From Actinomycetales bacterium Actino_02 (GTDB lineage: Bacteria; Actinomycetota; Actinomycetes; Propionibacteriales; Propionibacteriaceae): a stretch of 64,000 bases of DNA. The notes below the pieces were generated by a model that was not told the DNA's origin, ran no database searches, and saw only the letters and a list, made by a program, of their open reading frames with translations. The position numbers were made by a program, and so were the translations under genes. Positions 19,076 to 27,158 of this stretch are shown here, one piece after another; within the stretch, counting starts at the first letter, position 1; each line of letters starts with the position of its first letter. The stretch is taken from the NCBI GenBank assembly GCA_001603275.1, contig LUYM01000023.1, positions 62,001 to 126,000 on the forward strand. The letters run 5' to 3'.

Positions 19076-20302
19076 TCAGGTGCGATCCAGGTGGGGGACC
19101 AGCACCTCGCGGTAGAGCAGGAGCAGGGCCGCCATCGTGGGCACAGCCAGAATGGCACCGACGATGCCCAGGAGCAGGCCTCCGGAGATGGCGGCCAGCA
19201 TCACCAGGATGCCGGGGATCTGCACTGACTTGGCGAAGATCCGCGGCTGAATGAAGTAGGCATCGAACTGCTGATAGGCCAGGAAGAAGATCAAGGTGAT
19301 CAGGCCGGTGGTCGGATTCGAGGCGAAAGCGACGATCGAGACGATGACCATCGAGATGGTCGTGCCCACCAGCGGAACGAAGGCGAAGATGCCAACCACC
19401 ACGGTCAGGGCCAGCGAGTACTGGGTCAGGCCGACGATGTTCAAGAAGGTGAAGGCCACCGCCATGGCAATCGACACCACGGTGAACAGCCCGGACACGT
19501 AGCCACCGACCCGCTTGAACATCTCGTTGGCCAGGTAGCGGACCCGCGGACGCCGGGATGCCGGAGCCAGCTGGTAGATGATGTCCTTGATCGAGGGCAG
19601 TGCGGTCAGGAAGTACAGGGTCAGCACGACTGTGATCGTGACCGAGAAGACGGTGGTGGCTACCAGCTGACCGGCACCGACCAGGCCGCCGAAGAGGCCG
19701 CTGATGAGGTTGCCCGAGGTCAAGAAGGTGGTCGCCTTCGAGATCAATCCGAACTGGGAATCCAGCGCCGCGATCTGTGGATTCTGCCGCAGATTCTGCA
19801 GCAGGGTCGGCGCCTGGGTGATCAGATTGGTCACCTGATCGCTGACCAGTGGCACCAAGGCCCACCCGGCCAGGCCGAGCAGGATTAGCAGTCCCAAAGC
19901 GACGATGAGGACGGCCAGGCCTCGGCGAAGTCCGCGATTGTGCAGCCAGCTCACCGTCGGGTTCAGGCCGAGCGCAATGGCGAAGGCCAGGCAGACCAGG
20001 ATGAGCACGTCCCGTACGCCCATCACCAGGTTCACCACCCCGATGGCGGCCAGCACCCCGATGGTGACCTCGAAGCCGAGCTGGATCGGGTTCCGGTTGA
20101 GCAGGGACGTCCGCTGTTCCGGCTCGTTACCCATGGCTGCGGCCAGGTCGGGCGGGGTCGGCTGGGTGATCCGTCGCCAGCGCTGCAGCCAGCTACGACT
20201 TGAGCCGGGGGCAGCCGACGGCGTCCTCGCCGATCCCGCCGGGTTCGTCCCCGGTCCGGGAGTGGGAGGAATCGCTTGGGGCTGCCCCTCGGCGTTGGTC
20301 AT
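19076..20302 (-). CDS. AI-2E family transporter (putative permease)
   Basis: 408 residues. A long Pro-rich cytoplasmic N-terminus (1-75) precedes about eight membrane spans with the large central loop characteristic of the family (around residues 140-205). Conserved pieces: ALGLNPTVSWLHNRGLRRGL, IFAFVPLVGTTISMV and the QQFDAYFIQPRIFAKSV motif. Family members have been linked to autoinducer-2 export or to Na/H antiport; the substrate here is unknown. Start ATG overlaps the stop of the DivIVA-like gene by 4 bp, so both lie in one operon. Confidence 0.88.
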   Translation of the reverse strand: MTNAEGQPQAIPPTPGPGTNPAGSARTPSAAPGSSRSWLQRWRRITQPTPPDLAAAMGNEPEQRTSLLNRNPIQLGFEVTIGVLAAIGVVNLVMGVRDVLILVCLAFAIALGLNPTVSWLHNRGLRRGLAVLIVALGLLILLGLAGWALVPLVSDQVTNLITQAPTLLQNLRQNPQIAALDSQFGLISKATTFLTSGNLISGLFGGLVGAGQLVATTVFSVTITVVLTLYFLTALPSIKDIIYQLAPASRRPRVRYLANEMFKRVGGYVSGLFTVVSIAMAVAFTFLNIVGLTQYSLALTVVVGIFAFVPLVGTTISMVIVSIVAFASNPTTGLITLIFFLAYQQFDAYFIQPRIFAKSVQIPGILVMLAAISGGLLLGIVGAILAVPTMAALLLLYREVLVPHLDRT

Positions 20303-21420
20303 GACTCTTGATTCGCCTCAGCTTCGGCCGGAGCGGGCTCCGGCTGTGCCTCGACCGGGCTGGCCGGAGTGGCCGGGATTGCCGAGCTGGTCTGCTCGTC
20401 ATCATCGGCGTACTCGACCATGCTCTTTCCGGCCAGCGCGGACAGCTCGCCCAGCTGGCCGAGGATCGCGCGCTGGCGTCCCTTGAGTAGCTGCACGCGC
20501 GCTTCGATCTCGTTGCGCTTGGCCTCGGCGGCCTCGACAGCGGCGTTGTGGATCGCCTTGGCCTTGTTGTTGGCGCTGGCCACGATGTTGTCGGCCTGCG
20601 TCTTGGCAGCAGCCACGATGTTCGCAGCCTCGTCGATTGCCGCTTGGCGCCGCTGGCTCCAGGTCACCGAGTCGGCGTTGATCTTCTGCTGGTACTCCTC
20701 AGCCTGGGCTCGGGCCGTGGCCACGATCCCGTCCAGCTGTGCCGATGCCGCGTTCTGTGCCTGGGTGAGGGCGGCCAGGGCGGCCTCCTTCTCGGCTTGG
20801 GTCTTGGTGGCCTGCTCGGCGGCCAGACGCTCGACCTCGGCCTGGCGGGCCTGGGCGGCCGCCGCGGCCTGCTCGGCAAGCAGGGCGGCCTTGCTCTGCG
20901 CCTCCGCGACGATCTGCTCTGCTTCGCGCTGGGCAGCGGCCCGGATCATTCCGGCCTCGTCCTTGGCTTCACTGAGTTCGGTCGCGGTTTGCTCGCTGAG
21001 TCGCTTGCGCAGCGCGGCCAGTTCCTCAGTGGACGCCTCGCGGGAGGCGTCGAGCTGAACGCGGGTCTCGCTGGTCAGCTTGTCAGCCTGCTTTTTGGCG
21101 TCGGTGATCAGCCGGTTCGCCTGTGCCTGGGCAGTGGCAATGAGCTCTTCAGCCTGAGACTCGGCGGCACGCAGCATTCCCCGTGCGTGCGACCCGAGCT
21201 TTGAGAAATCGGTGTTCTCGGCATTGGCGGTCGCCGTCGTGATCTGCTTGTGCTGTTGGCGCAGTTGCGCCTTCGCCTTGGCCAGCTGGGCCTCGACATC
21301 CCGGACGTAGGCGTCGACAGCGCCCTTGTCGTAGCCACGAAGGGCTGCGGGGAAGTTTCCGACCGCAGAAGCGGTCTCATCGAACAGGTCCAGACCGGTA
21401 GTGGTCTCGTCATTGCTCAC
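20299..21420 (-). CDS. DivIVA-like coiled-coil protein
   Basis: 373 residues. The N-terminal FPAALRGYDKGAVDAYV segment is the DivIVA/GpsB lipid-binding signature. An almost unbroken Ala/Glu/Gln-rich coiled coil (about 50-330) follows, then an acidic Pro-rich tail. Such proteins mark curved membrane at poles and septa and organise envelope growth. It is not obviously the main Wag31/DivIVA, which usually sits next to ftsZ/ylm genes. GTG 21420 is supported by AAAGGGAT upstream; the preceding in-frame sequence is not coding-like. Co-transcribed with the AI-2E gene. Confidence 0.82.
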   Translation of the reverse strand: MSNDETTTGLDLFDETASAVGNFPAALRGYDKGAVDAYVRDVEAQLAKAKAQLRQQHKQITTATANAENTDFSKLGSHARGMLRAAESQAEELIATAQAQANRLITDAKKQADKLTSETRVQLDASREASTEELAALRKRLSEQTATELSEAKDEAGMIRAAAQREAEQIVAEAQSKAALLAEQAAAAAQARQAEVERLAAEQATKTQAEKEAALAALTQAQNAASAQLDGIVATARAQAEEYQQKINADSVTWSQRRQAAIDEAANIVAAAKTQADNIVASANNKAKAIHNAAVEAAEAKRNEIEARVQLLKGRQRAILGQLGELSALAGKSMVEYADDDEQTSSAIPATPASPVEAQPEPAPAEAEANQES

Positions 21421-21455
21421 GTTGTGATCCCTTTCACATTCGACTGCAAATGCTA

Positions 21456-21489
21456 CTGGCCCGGACCGCCGATGGCAGTGCCGGGCCAG
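21456..21489 (-). terminator. Long hairpin between mce and the DivIVA-like gene
   Basis: CTGGCCCGG (21456-21464) pairs with CCGGGCCAG (21481-21489); the inner 16 nt extend the stem (ACTGCC/GGCGGT) apart from one bulge. No T tract follows. It lies 15 nt after the mce stop, so it is probably a terminator or processing hairpin that separates mce from the downstream genes. Confidence 0.5.
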
Positions 21490-21504
21490 CGCCAATCTCA
21501 GGAC

Positions 21505-21945
21505 TTAGTGGCCTGCAACCGGCTGGGTGAGCTCGAGCAGCACGCCGCCGGTGTCCTTCGGGTGGGCGAAGTTGATCCGGGCGCCGCCGGTGCCGGTCTT
21601 GGGCTCCGGGTAGAGAAGCCGGACGCCGCGCTCGCGGAGGGTTGCGCACACCGCGTCGATGTCGGCAACGCGGTAGCACAGCTGCTGCATGCCCGGGCCG
21701 TTCTTGGCCAGGAACTTGGCGATGGTGGAGTTCTCGTTGAGCGGGGCGAGCAGCTGAATCTGCGCGTTCTCCGGCAGCTGGTCTCCGGTCCCGATCATCG
21801 CCTCCTCGACACCCTGCTCCTCGTTGGTCTCGCGGTGCAGCACGCGCCAGCCCATCACCTCGGTGTGGAACTTGATCGCCTCGTCCAGGTCGGGCACGGC
21901 AAGCCCGACGTGGTCGATGCAGATGAAGAGATCGTCATTGTTCAT
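21505..21945 (-). CDS. mce: Methylmalonyl-CoA epimerase
   Basis: 146 residues, vicinal-oxygen-chelate fold. Interconverts (2R)- and (2S)-methylmalonyl-CoA between propionyl-CoA carboxylation (or the reverse fermentation route) and the B12 mutase. The protein closely follows the P. shermanii enzyme as I recall it (DLFICIDHVG, EEQGVEEAM, LRERGVRLLYPEP, GTGGARINFAHPK). Metal ligands H12, Q64 and E138 are present. At the site where that enzyme has HH (GLHHMAWRV) this one has QQ (GPGMQQLCYRV), so the third ligand is Gln87 or Gln88. GAAAGG precedes the ATG. It follows pgm by 22 bp. Confidence 0.93.
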   Translation of the reverse strand: MNNDDLFICIDHVGLAVPDLDEAIKFHTEVMGWRVLHRETNEEQGVEEAMIGTGDQLPENAQIQLLAPLNENSTIAKFLAKNGPGMQQLCYRVADIDAVCATLRERGVRLLYPEPKTGTGGARINFAHPKDTGGVLLELTQPVAGH

Positions 21946-21967
21946 AACTTCAGCCTTTCACAGTTGC

Positions 21968-23596
21968 TCAGCCCAGAACTGCGTCGACCACCTGTTTGGC
22001 TTCGTCCTGAACTTGTGCCAGATGTGCTGGGCCACGCAGGGATTCGGCGTAGATCTTGTACACATTCTCCGTCCCGGACGGGCGCGCGGCGAACCAGGCC
22101 GAGTCGGTGACCACCTTGAGGCCACCGATCGCTGCGCCGTTGCCGGGGGCGTGCGTCAGAGTGGCGGTGATCGGCTCACCGGCCAGAGTGGTGGCGGTGA
22201 CGGCGGAGGCGTCGAGCTTGGCCAGCTTGGCCTTCTGCTCGCGGCTGGCCGGCGCATCGATGCGCGCGTAGCTGGACGCCCCGAAACGAGCCTCCAGTTC
22301 GGCGTAATGCTGGCTGGGAGTCTTCCCGGTGACGGCGGTGATCTCGGAGGCGAGCAACGCCAGCAGGATTCCGTCCTTGTCGGTGGTCCAGGTCGAACCG
22401 TCCTTGGCCAGGAAGGACGCGCCTGCCGATTCCTCGCCGCCGAAGCCGAGCTCGCCGCTGATCAGGCCGGGTACGAACCACTTGAAGCCCACTGGCACCT
22501 CGACGAGGGTGCGTCCGAGGTCAGCGGCCACCTTGTCGATCAATGAAGAGGAGACCAGGGTCTTGCCGATGCCGGCGTCCGGGCGCCAGTTCGGCCGGTT
22601 CCGGTACAGGTAGCCGATCGCCACCGCCAGGTAGGCATTGGGGTTCATCAGGCCGGCATCGGGAGTGACGATGCCGTGCCGGTCGGAGTCGGCATCGTTG
22701 CCGGTGGAGATGTCGAAGCGGTCCCGATTGGCGATCAGGCTGGCCATCGCGTACGGCGAGGAGCAGTCCATCCGGATCTTGGCATCCCAGTCCAGGGTCA
22801 TGAACCGCCAGGTCGGATCGACCTTCGGGTTGATCACCGTCAGATCGATGCCCAGCCGCTCAGCGATGTAGCCCCAGTACTGCACAGAGGCGCCGCCGAG
22901 CGGGTCGGCTCCGATCCGGACACCGGCGCCGGCAATGGCGTCCAGGTCGATGGCATTGCGCAGGTCGTCGCAGTACGCGCTGAGATAGTCCTCGCGGATG
23001 ACGTCGGCAGCGGCGCGGGCATACGGCGTCCGGGCGATGGCGGACGGATTGGCCAGCAACTGGTTGGCTCGGGAGGCGATCCAGCCGGTGGCGTCAGTGT
23101 CGGCCGGTCCGCCGTGCGGCGGGTTGTATTTGAAGCCACCGTCCCGCGGCGGGTTGTGCGAAGGGGTGACCACGATCCCGTCGGCGCGCGGGCCGGAGTG
23201 GGTCTTGTTGTAGACGATGATGGCGCGGGACACCGCCGGGGTCGGGGTGTAGTCCTCGTCACGCTCCGCGCGGATCGCGATGCCGTTGGCGTGCAGCACC
23301 TCGATGGCGGTGCGCCAGGCCGGCTCGGACAGCGCGTGGGTGTCCTTGCCGATGAACAGGGGACCGGTGATGCCCTGAGTGGCCCGGTACTCGACGATGG
23401 CCTGGGTGGTGGCTGCGATGTGGGCGTCGTTGAAGGCGATGTCCAGGCTGGAGCCGCGGTGACCAGAGGTGCCGAAGACCACTTGTTGATCGGGATTATC
23501 CGGATCGGGGACCAGGTCGTAGTACGCCCCGATCAGGGCATCGACATCGATCAGATCCTGTTCTCCGGCGAGGAGCCCGGCGCGCGCATCAACCAT
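21968..23596 (-). CDS. pgm: Alpha-phosphoglucomutase
   Basis: 542 residues, the length of E. coli-type Pgm (about 546). Interconverts glucose-1-phosphate and glucose-6-phosphate, feeding glycogen, trehalose and envelope sugar nucleotides. The four family loops are intact: phosphoserine TPSHNPP, metal-binding DADSDRHG, sugar-binding GGEESAG, and phosphate-binding RPSGTENVYKIYAES. ATG 23596 is chosen because CAAGAT lies exactly 6 nt upstream; the longer frame (12 codons) lacks support. It functionally matches the glg cluster 4 kb away but is separated by two genes on different strands. Confidence 0.96.
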   Translation of the reverse strand: MVDARAGLLAGEQDLIDVDALIGAYYDLVPDPDNPDQQVVFGTSGHRGSSLDIAFNDAHIAATTQAIVEYRATQGITGPLFIGKDTHALSEPAWRTAIEVLHANGIAIRAERDEDYTPTPAVSRAIIVYNKTHSGPRADGIVVTPSHNPPRDGGFKYNPPHGGPADTDATGWIASRANQLLANPSAIARTPYARAAADVIREDYLSAYCDDLRNAIDLDAIAGAGVRIGADPLGGASVQYWGYIAERLGIDLTVINPKVDPTWRFMTLDWDAKIRMDCSSPYAMASLIANRDRFDISTGNDADSDRHGIVTPDAGLMNPNAYLAVAIGYLYRNRPNWRPDAGIGKTLVSSSLIDKVAADLGRTLVEVPVGFKWFVPGLISGELGFGGEESAGASFLAKDGSTWTTDKDGILLALLASEITAVTGKTPSQHYAELEARFGASSYARIDAPASREQKAKLAKLDASAVTATTLAGEPITATLTHAPGNGAAIGGLKVVTDSAWFAARPSGTENVYKIYAESLRGPAHLAQVQDEAKQVVDAVLG

Positions 23597-23602
23597 GGCT
23601 CC

Positions 23603-23608
23603 ATCTTG
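23603..23608 (-). promoter_or_regulatory. Candidate leaderless -10 element for pgm
   Basis: CAAGAT on the minus strand, 6 nt before ATG 23596. GGAG also occurs 2 nt before the start, too close for a typical ribosome-binding site. Confidence 0.35.
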
Positions 23609-23670
23609 CCAAGCCGGAGGGCTGACGGCCACGCGAACGGCGGAGCCGCGCAGGTTTTCGACACGACTGG

Positions 23671-23676
23671 CACAAT
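23671..23676 (+). promoter_or_regulatory. Candidate leaderless -10 element for the cnoX-like gene
   Basis: CACAAT, then 6 nt, then GTG 23683. No usable Shine-Dalgarno sequence. It is divergent from the pgm promoter within 86 bp. Confidence 0.45.
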
Positions 23677-23682
23677 GCCAGG

Positions 23683-24570
23683 GTGACTCCTGCTGGTTTC
23701 AACCCCACCCGTGCAATGGACCTATCCTCGATCGTGGCCGCAGCCAAGGCGCCGCCGCCCCCTCCCGGAGCCAGCTACGTGCTGGAGGTGGACGAGCGCA
23801 ACCTCGAGCAGGTGGTCTCCCTTTCGCTGAAGTTCCCGGTGGTGCTCGAACTGAACTCGCCCCGCGCGAACGCCGATGCGCTGTCCCAGACGTTGACCGA
23901 GCTGGCCAACGCGGCGGGTGGAGCCTGGCTGCTCGGCCGGATCAACGTCGACGCTGCACCGCAGGTCGCGGCCGCCTTCGGGATTCAGGCCGTCCCCGCC
24001 GTGATCGGCGTGGTGGGCGGGCAGCTGGCCCCGCTGTGGCAGGGAACCAAGGACAAGGTTGAGGCGCAGGCCTATCTGGACCAGTTGTTGCAGGTGGCCG
24101 CAAGCAACGGAGTAGTCGGACGTGCCGACCCGGTGAGCGTCGACGCTGATGCGGGGCCTGATCCGCGGTTCGCGGCCGCCGATGCGGCCTTGGCCGAGGG
24201 TGACTTCGACGCGGCCGTGGCCGAGTTCGACAAGTTGCTGGCCGCGTCACCCAATGACGCCGAGGCCAAGGCGGGGCGGGCCCAGGCTGCCCTGCTGGGC
24301 CGGGTGAGCGCCCTCGATCCCAGCCAGGTGATGCAGCGCGCCGCTGCGGCGCCGTCCGATGTCGAGGCGCAGCTGGCGGCCGCCGATGCCGAGGTCTTCG
24401 GCGGTGCGGCGGCCGCGGCCTTCGCTCGGCTGATCGAGGTGATCCGATTCACCTCCGGCGAGCAGCGCGAGCAGGTGCGACTGCGACTGCTGGAGCTGTT
24501 CGAGACGGTCGGCGCCACCGATCCGTCGGTGGTGAAGGCCCGTCGCGATCTGATGAGCGCCCTGTTCTAG
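23683..24570 (+). CDS. Thioredoxin-fold/TPR protein, CnoX (YbbN)-like
   Basis: 295 residues. A thioredoxin-like domain (about 30-145: FPVVLELNSPRANADALSQT; INVDAAPQVAAAFGIQAVPA) is followed by a tetratricopeptide-like C-terminal half (160-295). The usual CxxC is absent (SPRA at that site), as in CnoX-type proteins, which act as holdases or redox-linked co-chaperones rather than disulfide reductases. M. tuberculosis has a related gene (Rv1324) at the same place before the glg genes, as recalled. The stop overlaps the convergent MFS gene by CTAG. Confidence 0.85.
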   Translation: MTPAGFNPTRAMDLSSIVAAAKAPPPPPGASYVLEVDERNLEQVVSLSLKFPVVLELNSPRANADALSQTLTELANAAGGAWLLGRINVDAAPQVAAAFGIQAVPAVIGVVGGQLAPLWQGTKDKVEAQAYLDQLLQVAASNGVVGRADPVSVDADAGPDPRFAAADAALAEGDFDAAVAEFDKLLAASPNDAEAKAGRAQAALLGRVSALDPSQVMQRAAAAPSDVEAQLAAADAEVFGGAAAAAFARLIEVIRFTSGEQREQVRLRLLELFETVGATDPSVVKARRDLMSALF

Positions 24571-27071
24571 CCGTTCTGCGACGGCTGGGCGGCAGCGGTA
24601 TCCGGCTCGGCCGACTCGTCGGTCTGCTTGCGGCGGCTCGGGTACAGCACGAGCAGTAGTGCCGCCAGCAGCGAAGCGACCAGGGTGGACAAGTAGATCC
24701 CGCGGAAGCCTTCGTTGAGCGTGTTCGCGAAGGTTGTCTGCAGAGTCGGGCCGAGTTCGTCGATCTTGGCCAGGTATTCCTTTCGACTCGTTTCGAAGGC
24801 TCCGGGGACGGCATCGCGCAGCACCACGAGCTTGTCGCGGCTATCGGTGAGCTCGGCCCGCGCGCTGGCCAACTCCTCGCGGGCGTCGACCAGCTTGGCG
24901 CGATCCTTGCCGGCCTTGGCGAGCTTGCCCTCCAGCGTGGCCAGCGAGGAGCGCAGGGTGCTGCGCTTGGCGATCAGGGTGTTGCGCTGGCTGATCAGCT
25001 TGGCCCGGGAGGCCAGAGCGGGCGTCCGAAGCTTCACCAGGGAGTCCCGCCCGCTCTCGGCTCCGGCAATGGCCGCCTTCGCTCCGGCGATCTGCCCTTG
25101 TAGCTGGCCGATGGCGGCGGGGTCCTGCTGATCGGGTGGGAGAGCCAGCATGGCGTTCAACGAGCCTTCCAGCTGGCTCAGCATTGCCCGCAGGCCGGGA
25201 AGCTCCCGATCGATCTTGGCGATGCCCTTGGTCCAGGCGGCGATCGGCTTGGAGACTCCGGCGATGCCGGAGTTCATCCCGGTGATCGCCTTCGTCATTC
25301 CGTTGATCCCCGACCGCATCCCTGTGCGAGCCTTCTCCATCCCGTCGATGCCCTTCTGTACTCCGTCGACGGCCTTGGTGAGCTTCGCCTGCGCCTTGGC
25401 CAGGTCGTTTGCGGCACTGTCGAGGCTGGCAAGTCCGGTGTTGACGCCGTCGGTGATGTCGGAGATCACCGACGGGGTCTCTTGAGCGAACATCGTGTCG
25501 GCGACTGTCTTGGTGCGCTCGGTGATGTTCGTGACATCGGCGGTCTTCAGCAGCTCGACGAGGTCGGGGGGCAAGGAGCCGCCGCCGTCGGTATTGATGG
25601 TGATGGTCTGGCCGCCGAGGTCGGGGAAGTCGACTCCGGCCAGCTTGTCCTTCAGATTCGGGTCACTCTTGAGCTTGTCGAACTTCTGCTGGAGCTCCTG
25701 CGCATAGGGGAGGGCCGGCGCCGGTAGCCGAGTGGGCAACTCCGCAGTGAGTGCGGCCTGCAGCCCGGTGCCGGCATGAGCCAGGAAGCCGATCAGGAAG
25801 GCCGGAGCCAGCGTGGTGCCGATCGAGCGGACCAGGGAGAGGGTGGCCAGGGCAGAGTTCGACTCCGCGGCGGGGGTGCGATCCAGCATCATGTAGTTGA
25901 GCGGTGAGCCGATGGTGAAACCCAGGCCCAGACCCATCAGGGCCAAAGTGACGCAGACGCTCCACCAGGACGGATACGGGATTGCCCACCAGGCACCGAC
26001 GGCCGCAGCGATCGCCGACGTAAGGACGCCGAACCCGAGGACGAGCTTGGGTCCGACCTTGTCGGTCAGCGTGCCGGACAGAGGCGCACCGATGCCGGAG
26101 AACAGCCCCAGGATGATGACGAAGTAGCCACCTTGGCCGGTCGGGATGCGCAGCGCATTCTCGGCGAACTGCGGGACGAAGATCACCCCCATCAAGATCA
26201 CTCCGGAGAGCAGCGCGAGCAGCAAGGTGACGCCGATCGCGAAGTCGGTGAAGTAGCTCAGGTTGAGCACCGGATCCTGGGCGCGACGTTCGGCCAACAC
26301 GAAAAGGGGAGCGAGCACGACGAACGCCAGCAAGTACGGGTATACGTCCAGCCCGGCGATGCTGGAGAGGTCGAAGAAGTCGATGTTGCGGAGCCCGTAG
26401 AGCAGAGAAAGGATCATCGCCGCCAGGAGGGTGATCCCCAGCAGGTCGATCTTGGCGACGCTTTCGGCCTTGTGGTTGGGCAACAGGATGAGGCCGGCGA
26501 CGATGATGACGACGCTGATCGGAACGTTGACGTAGAAGATGAACTGCCAGTTGTGGGCTCCGAAGGCGTCCAGGATCAGGCTGCCGGCACTCGAGCCGAA
26601 GATGTTGGCGACACCGTAGACGCCGCCGACCAGACCGAGCGCCATGCCCCGCTTTTCGGCCGGCACCGAAGTGCCGAACTCGGCGGTAGCGATGGGGACG
26701 ATGCCGCCGCCACCGAGGGCCTGGACCGCCCGCGCGATGATCAGCAACTCGAAGCTGCCGAAGTCTTGACTGAGGCCACAGGCCAGCGATCCGAGCCCGA
26801 ACAGGGTGATCGACACCAGGTAGATCGGTTTGCGTCCGTACCGGTCGGCGAGCTTGCCCATCACGGGGATAGAGGCGGCGTAGGCGAGGGTGTAGATGGT
26901 GAGCATCCACACCCCGGTCTGGTCGTCAACCCCGAGGTCGTTCTGGATCAGCGTCCGCGCGGGAGTCACGATCCCGGTGTCGATCGCCCCCATGAAGATG
27001 CCCAGCAGGTAGATCGCCAGAAGCGCGCCGAGGCGCCGGGGCTGGGCCGGAGCAGTCTGGGGCAGAGTCAT
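24567..27071 (-). CDS. MFS (DHA2-type) efflux transporter with large extracytoplasmic coiled-coil insert
   Basis: 834 residues, far longer than the usual 450-550 for 14-span drug:proton antiporters. Residues 1-435 look like a normal DHA2 core: GAIDTGIVTPA, MGKLADRYGRKPIYLV (motif A), the antiporter motif C region near 145-165, and about 13 spans. The last span lies at 790-810. Between them (about 440-788) is a hydrophilic insert that should face outwards. It contains a Gly-periodic heptad block (570-632) and Lys/Ala/Leu-rich helices (670-750). Probably exports a lipid-like or amphipathic compound. A candidate operator overlaps its -10. AAGGG precedes the ATG. It lies 87 bp after glgB on the same strand. 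Confidence 0.88.
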   Translation of the reverse strand: MTLPQTAPAQPRRLGALLAIYLLGIFMGAIDTGIVTPARTLIQNDLGVDDQTGVWMLTIYTLAYAASIPVMGKLADRYGRKPIYLVSITLFGLGSLACGLSQDFGSFELLIIARAVQALGGGGIVPIATAEFGTSVPAEKRGMALGLVGGVYGVANIFGSSAGSLILDAFGAHNWQFIFYVNVPISVVIIVAGLILLPNHKAESVAKIDLLGITLLAAMILSLLYGLRNIDFFDLSSIAGLDVYPYLLAFVVLAPLFVLAERRAQDPVLNLSYFTDFAIGVTLLLALLSGVILMGVIFVPQFAENALRIPTGQGGYFVIILGLFSGIGAPLSGTLTDKVGPKLVLGFGVLTSAIAAAVGAWWAIPYPSWWSVCVTLALMGLGLGFTIGSPLNYMMLDRTPAAESNSALATLSLVRSIGTTLAPAFLIGFLAHAGTGLQAALTAELPTRLPAPALPYAQELQQKFDKLKSDPNLKDKLAGVDFPDLGGQTITINTDGGGSLPPDLVELLKTADVTNITERTKTVADTMFAQETPSVISDITDGVNTGLASLDSAANDLAKAQAKLTKAVDGVQKGIDGMEKARTGMRSGINGMTKAITGMNSGIAGVSKPIAAWTKGIAKIDRELPGLRAMLSQLEGSLNAMLALPPDQQDPAAIGQLQGQIAGAKAAIAGAESGRDSLVKLRTPALASRAKLISQRNTLIAKRSTLRSSLATLEGKLAKAGKDRAKLVDAREELASARAELTDSRDKLVVLRDAVPGAFETSRKEYLAKIDELGPTLQTTFANTLNEGFRGIYLSTLVASLLAALLLVLYPSRRKQTDESAEPDTAAAQPSQNG
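25176..25364 (-). repeat. Nine consecutive heptads in the MFS ectodomain
   Basis: Residues 570-632 read as heptads beginning GVQKGID, GMEKART, GMRSGIN, GMTKAIT, GMNSGIA, GVSKPIA, AWTKGIA, KIDRELP, GLRAMLS. Gly at position 1, Met/Val at position 2 and a small or Ile residue at 5-6 recur. The pattern recalls the xxxLxxG heptads of YhgE/Pip-type membrane proteins. Confidence 0.75.
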
Positions 27072-27086
27072 CGCGGAACCCTTAGT

Positions 27087-27115
27087 GAGTAGTTAGCACC
27101 TGGCTAACCATACTC
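27087..27115. promoter_or_regulatory. Candidate operator and -10 of the MFS gene
   Basis: Perfect inverted repeat GTTAGC-ACCTG-GCTAAC (27092-27108), flanked by GAGTA on the left and TACTC on the right (offset by 2 nt). The right arm overlaps a minus-strand TATGGT (27107-27112) that fits a -10 element. This layout is typical of efflux genes repressed by a TetR/MarR-type regulator; no such gene is in the window. Confidence 0.5.
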
Positions 27116-27158
27116 GCGACGCGAATTATTCCGGCAAGGAGATCTATTGATCCCTGGA

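Noticed and set aside
20369-21204. Plus-strand open frames opposite the DivIVA-like gene
   Set aside because: Leu/Ala/Ser-rich products arise from antisense reading of the Ala/Glu coiled coil.
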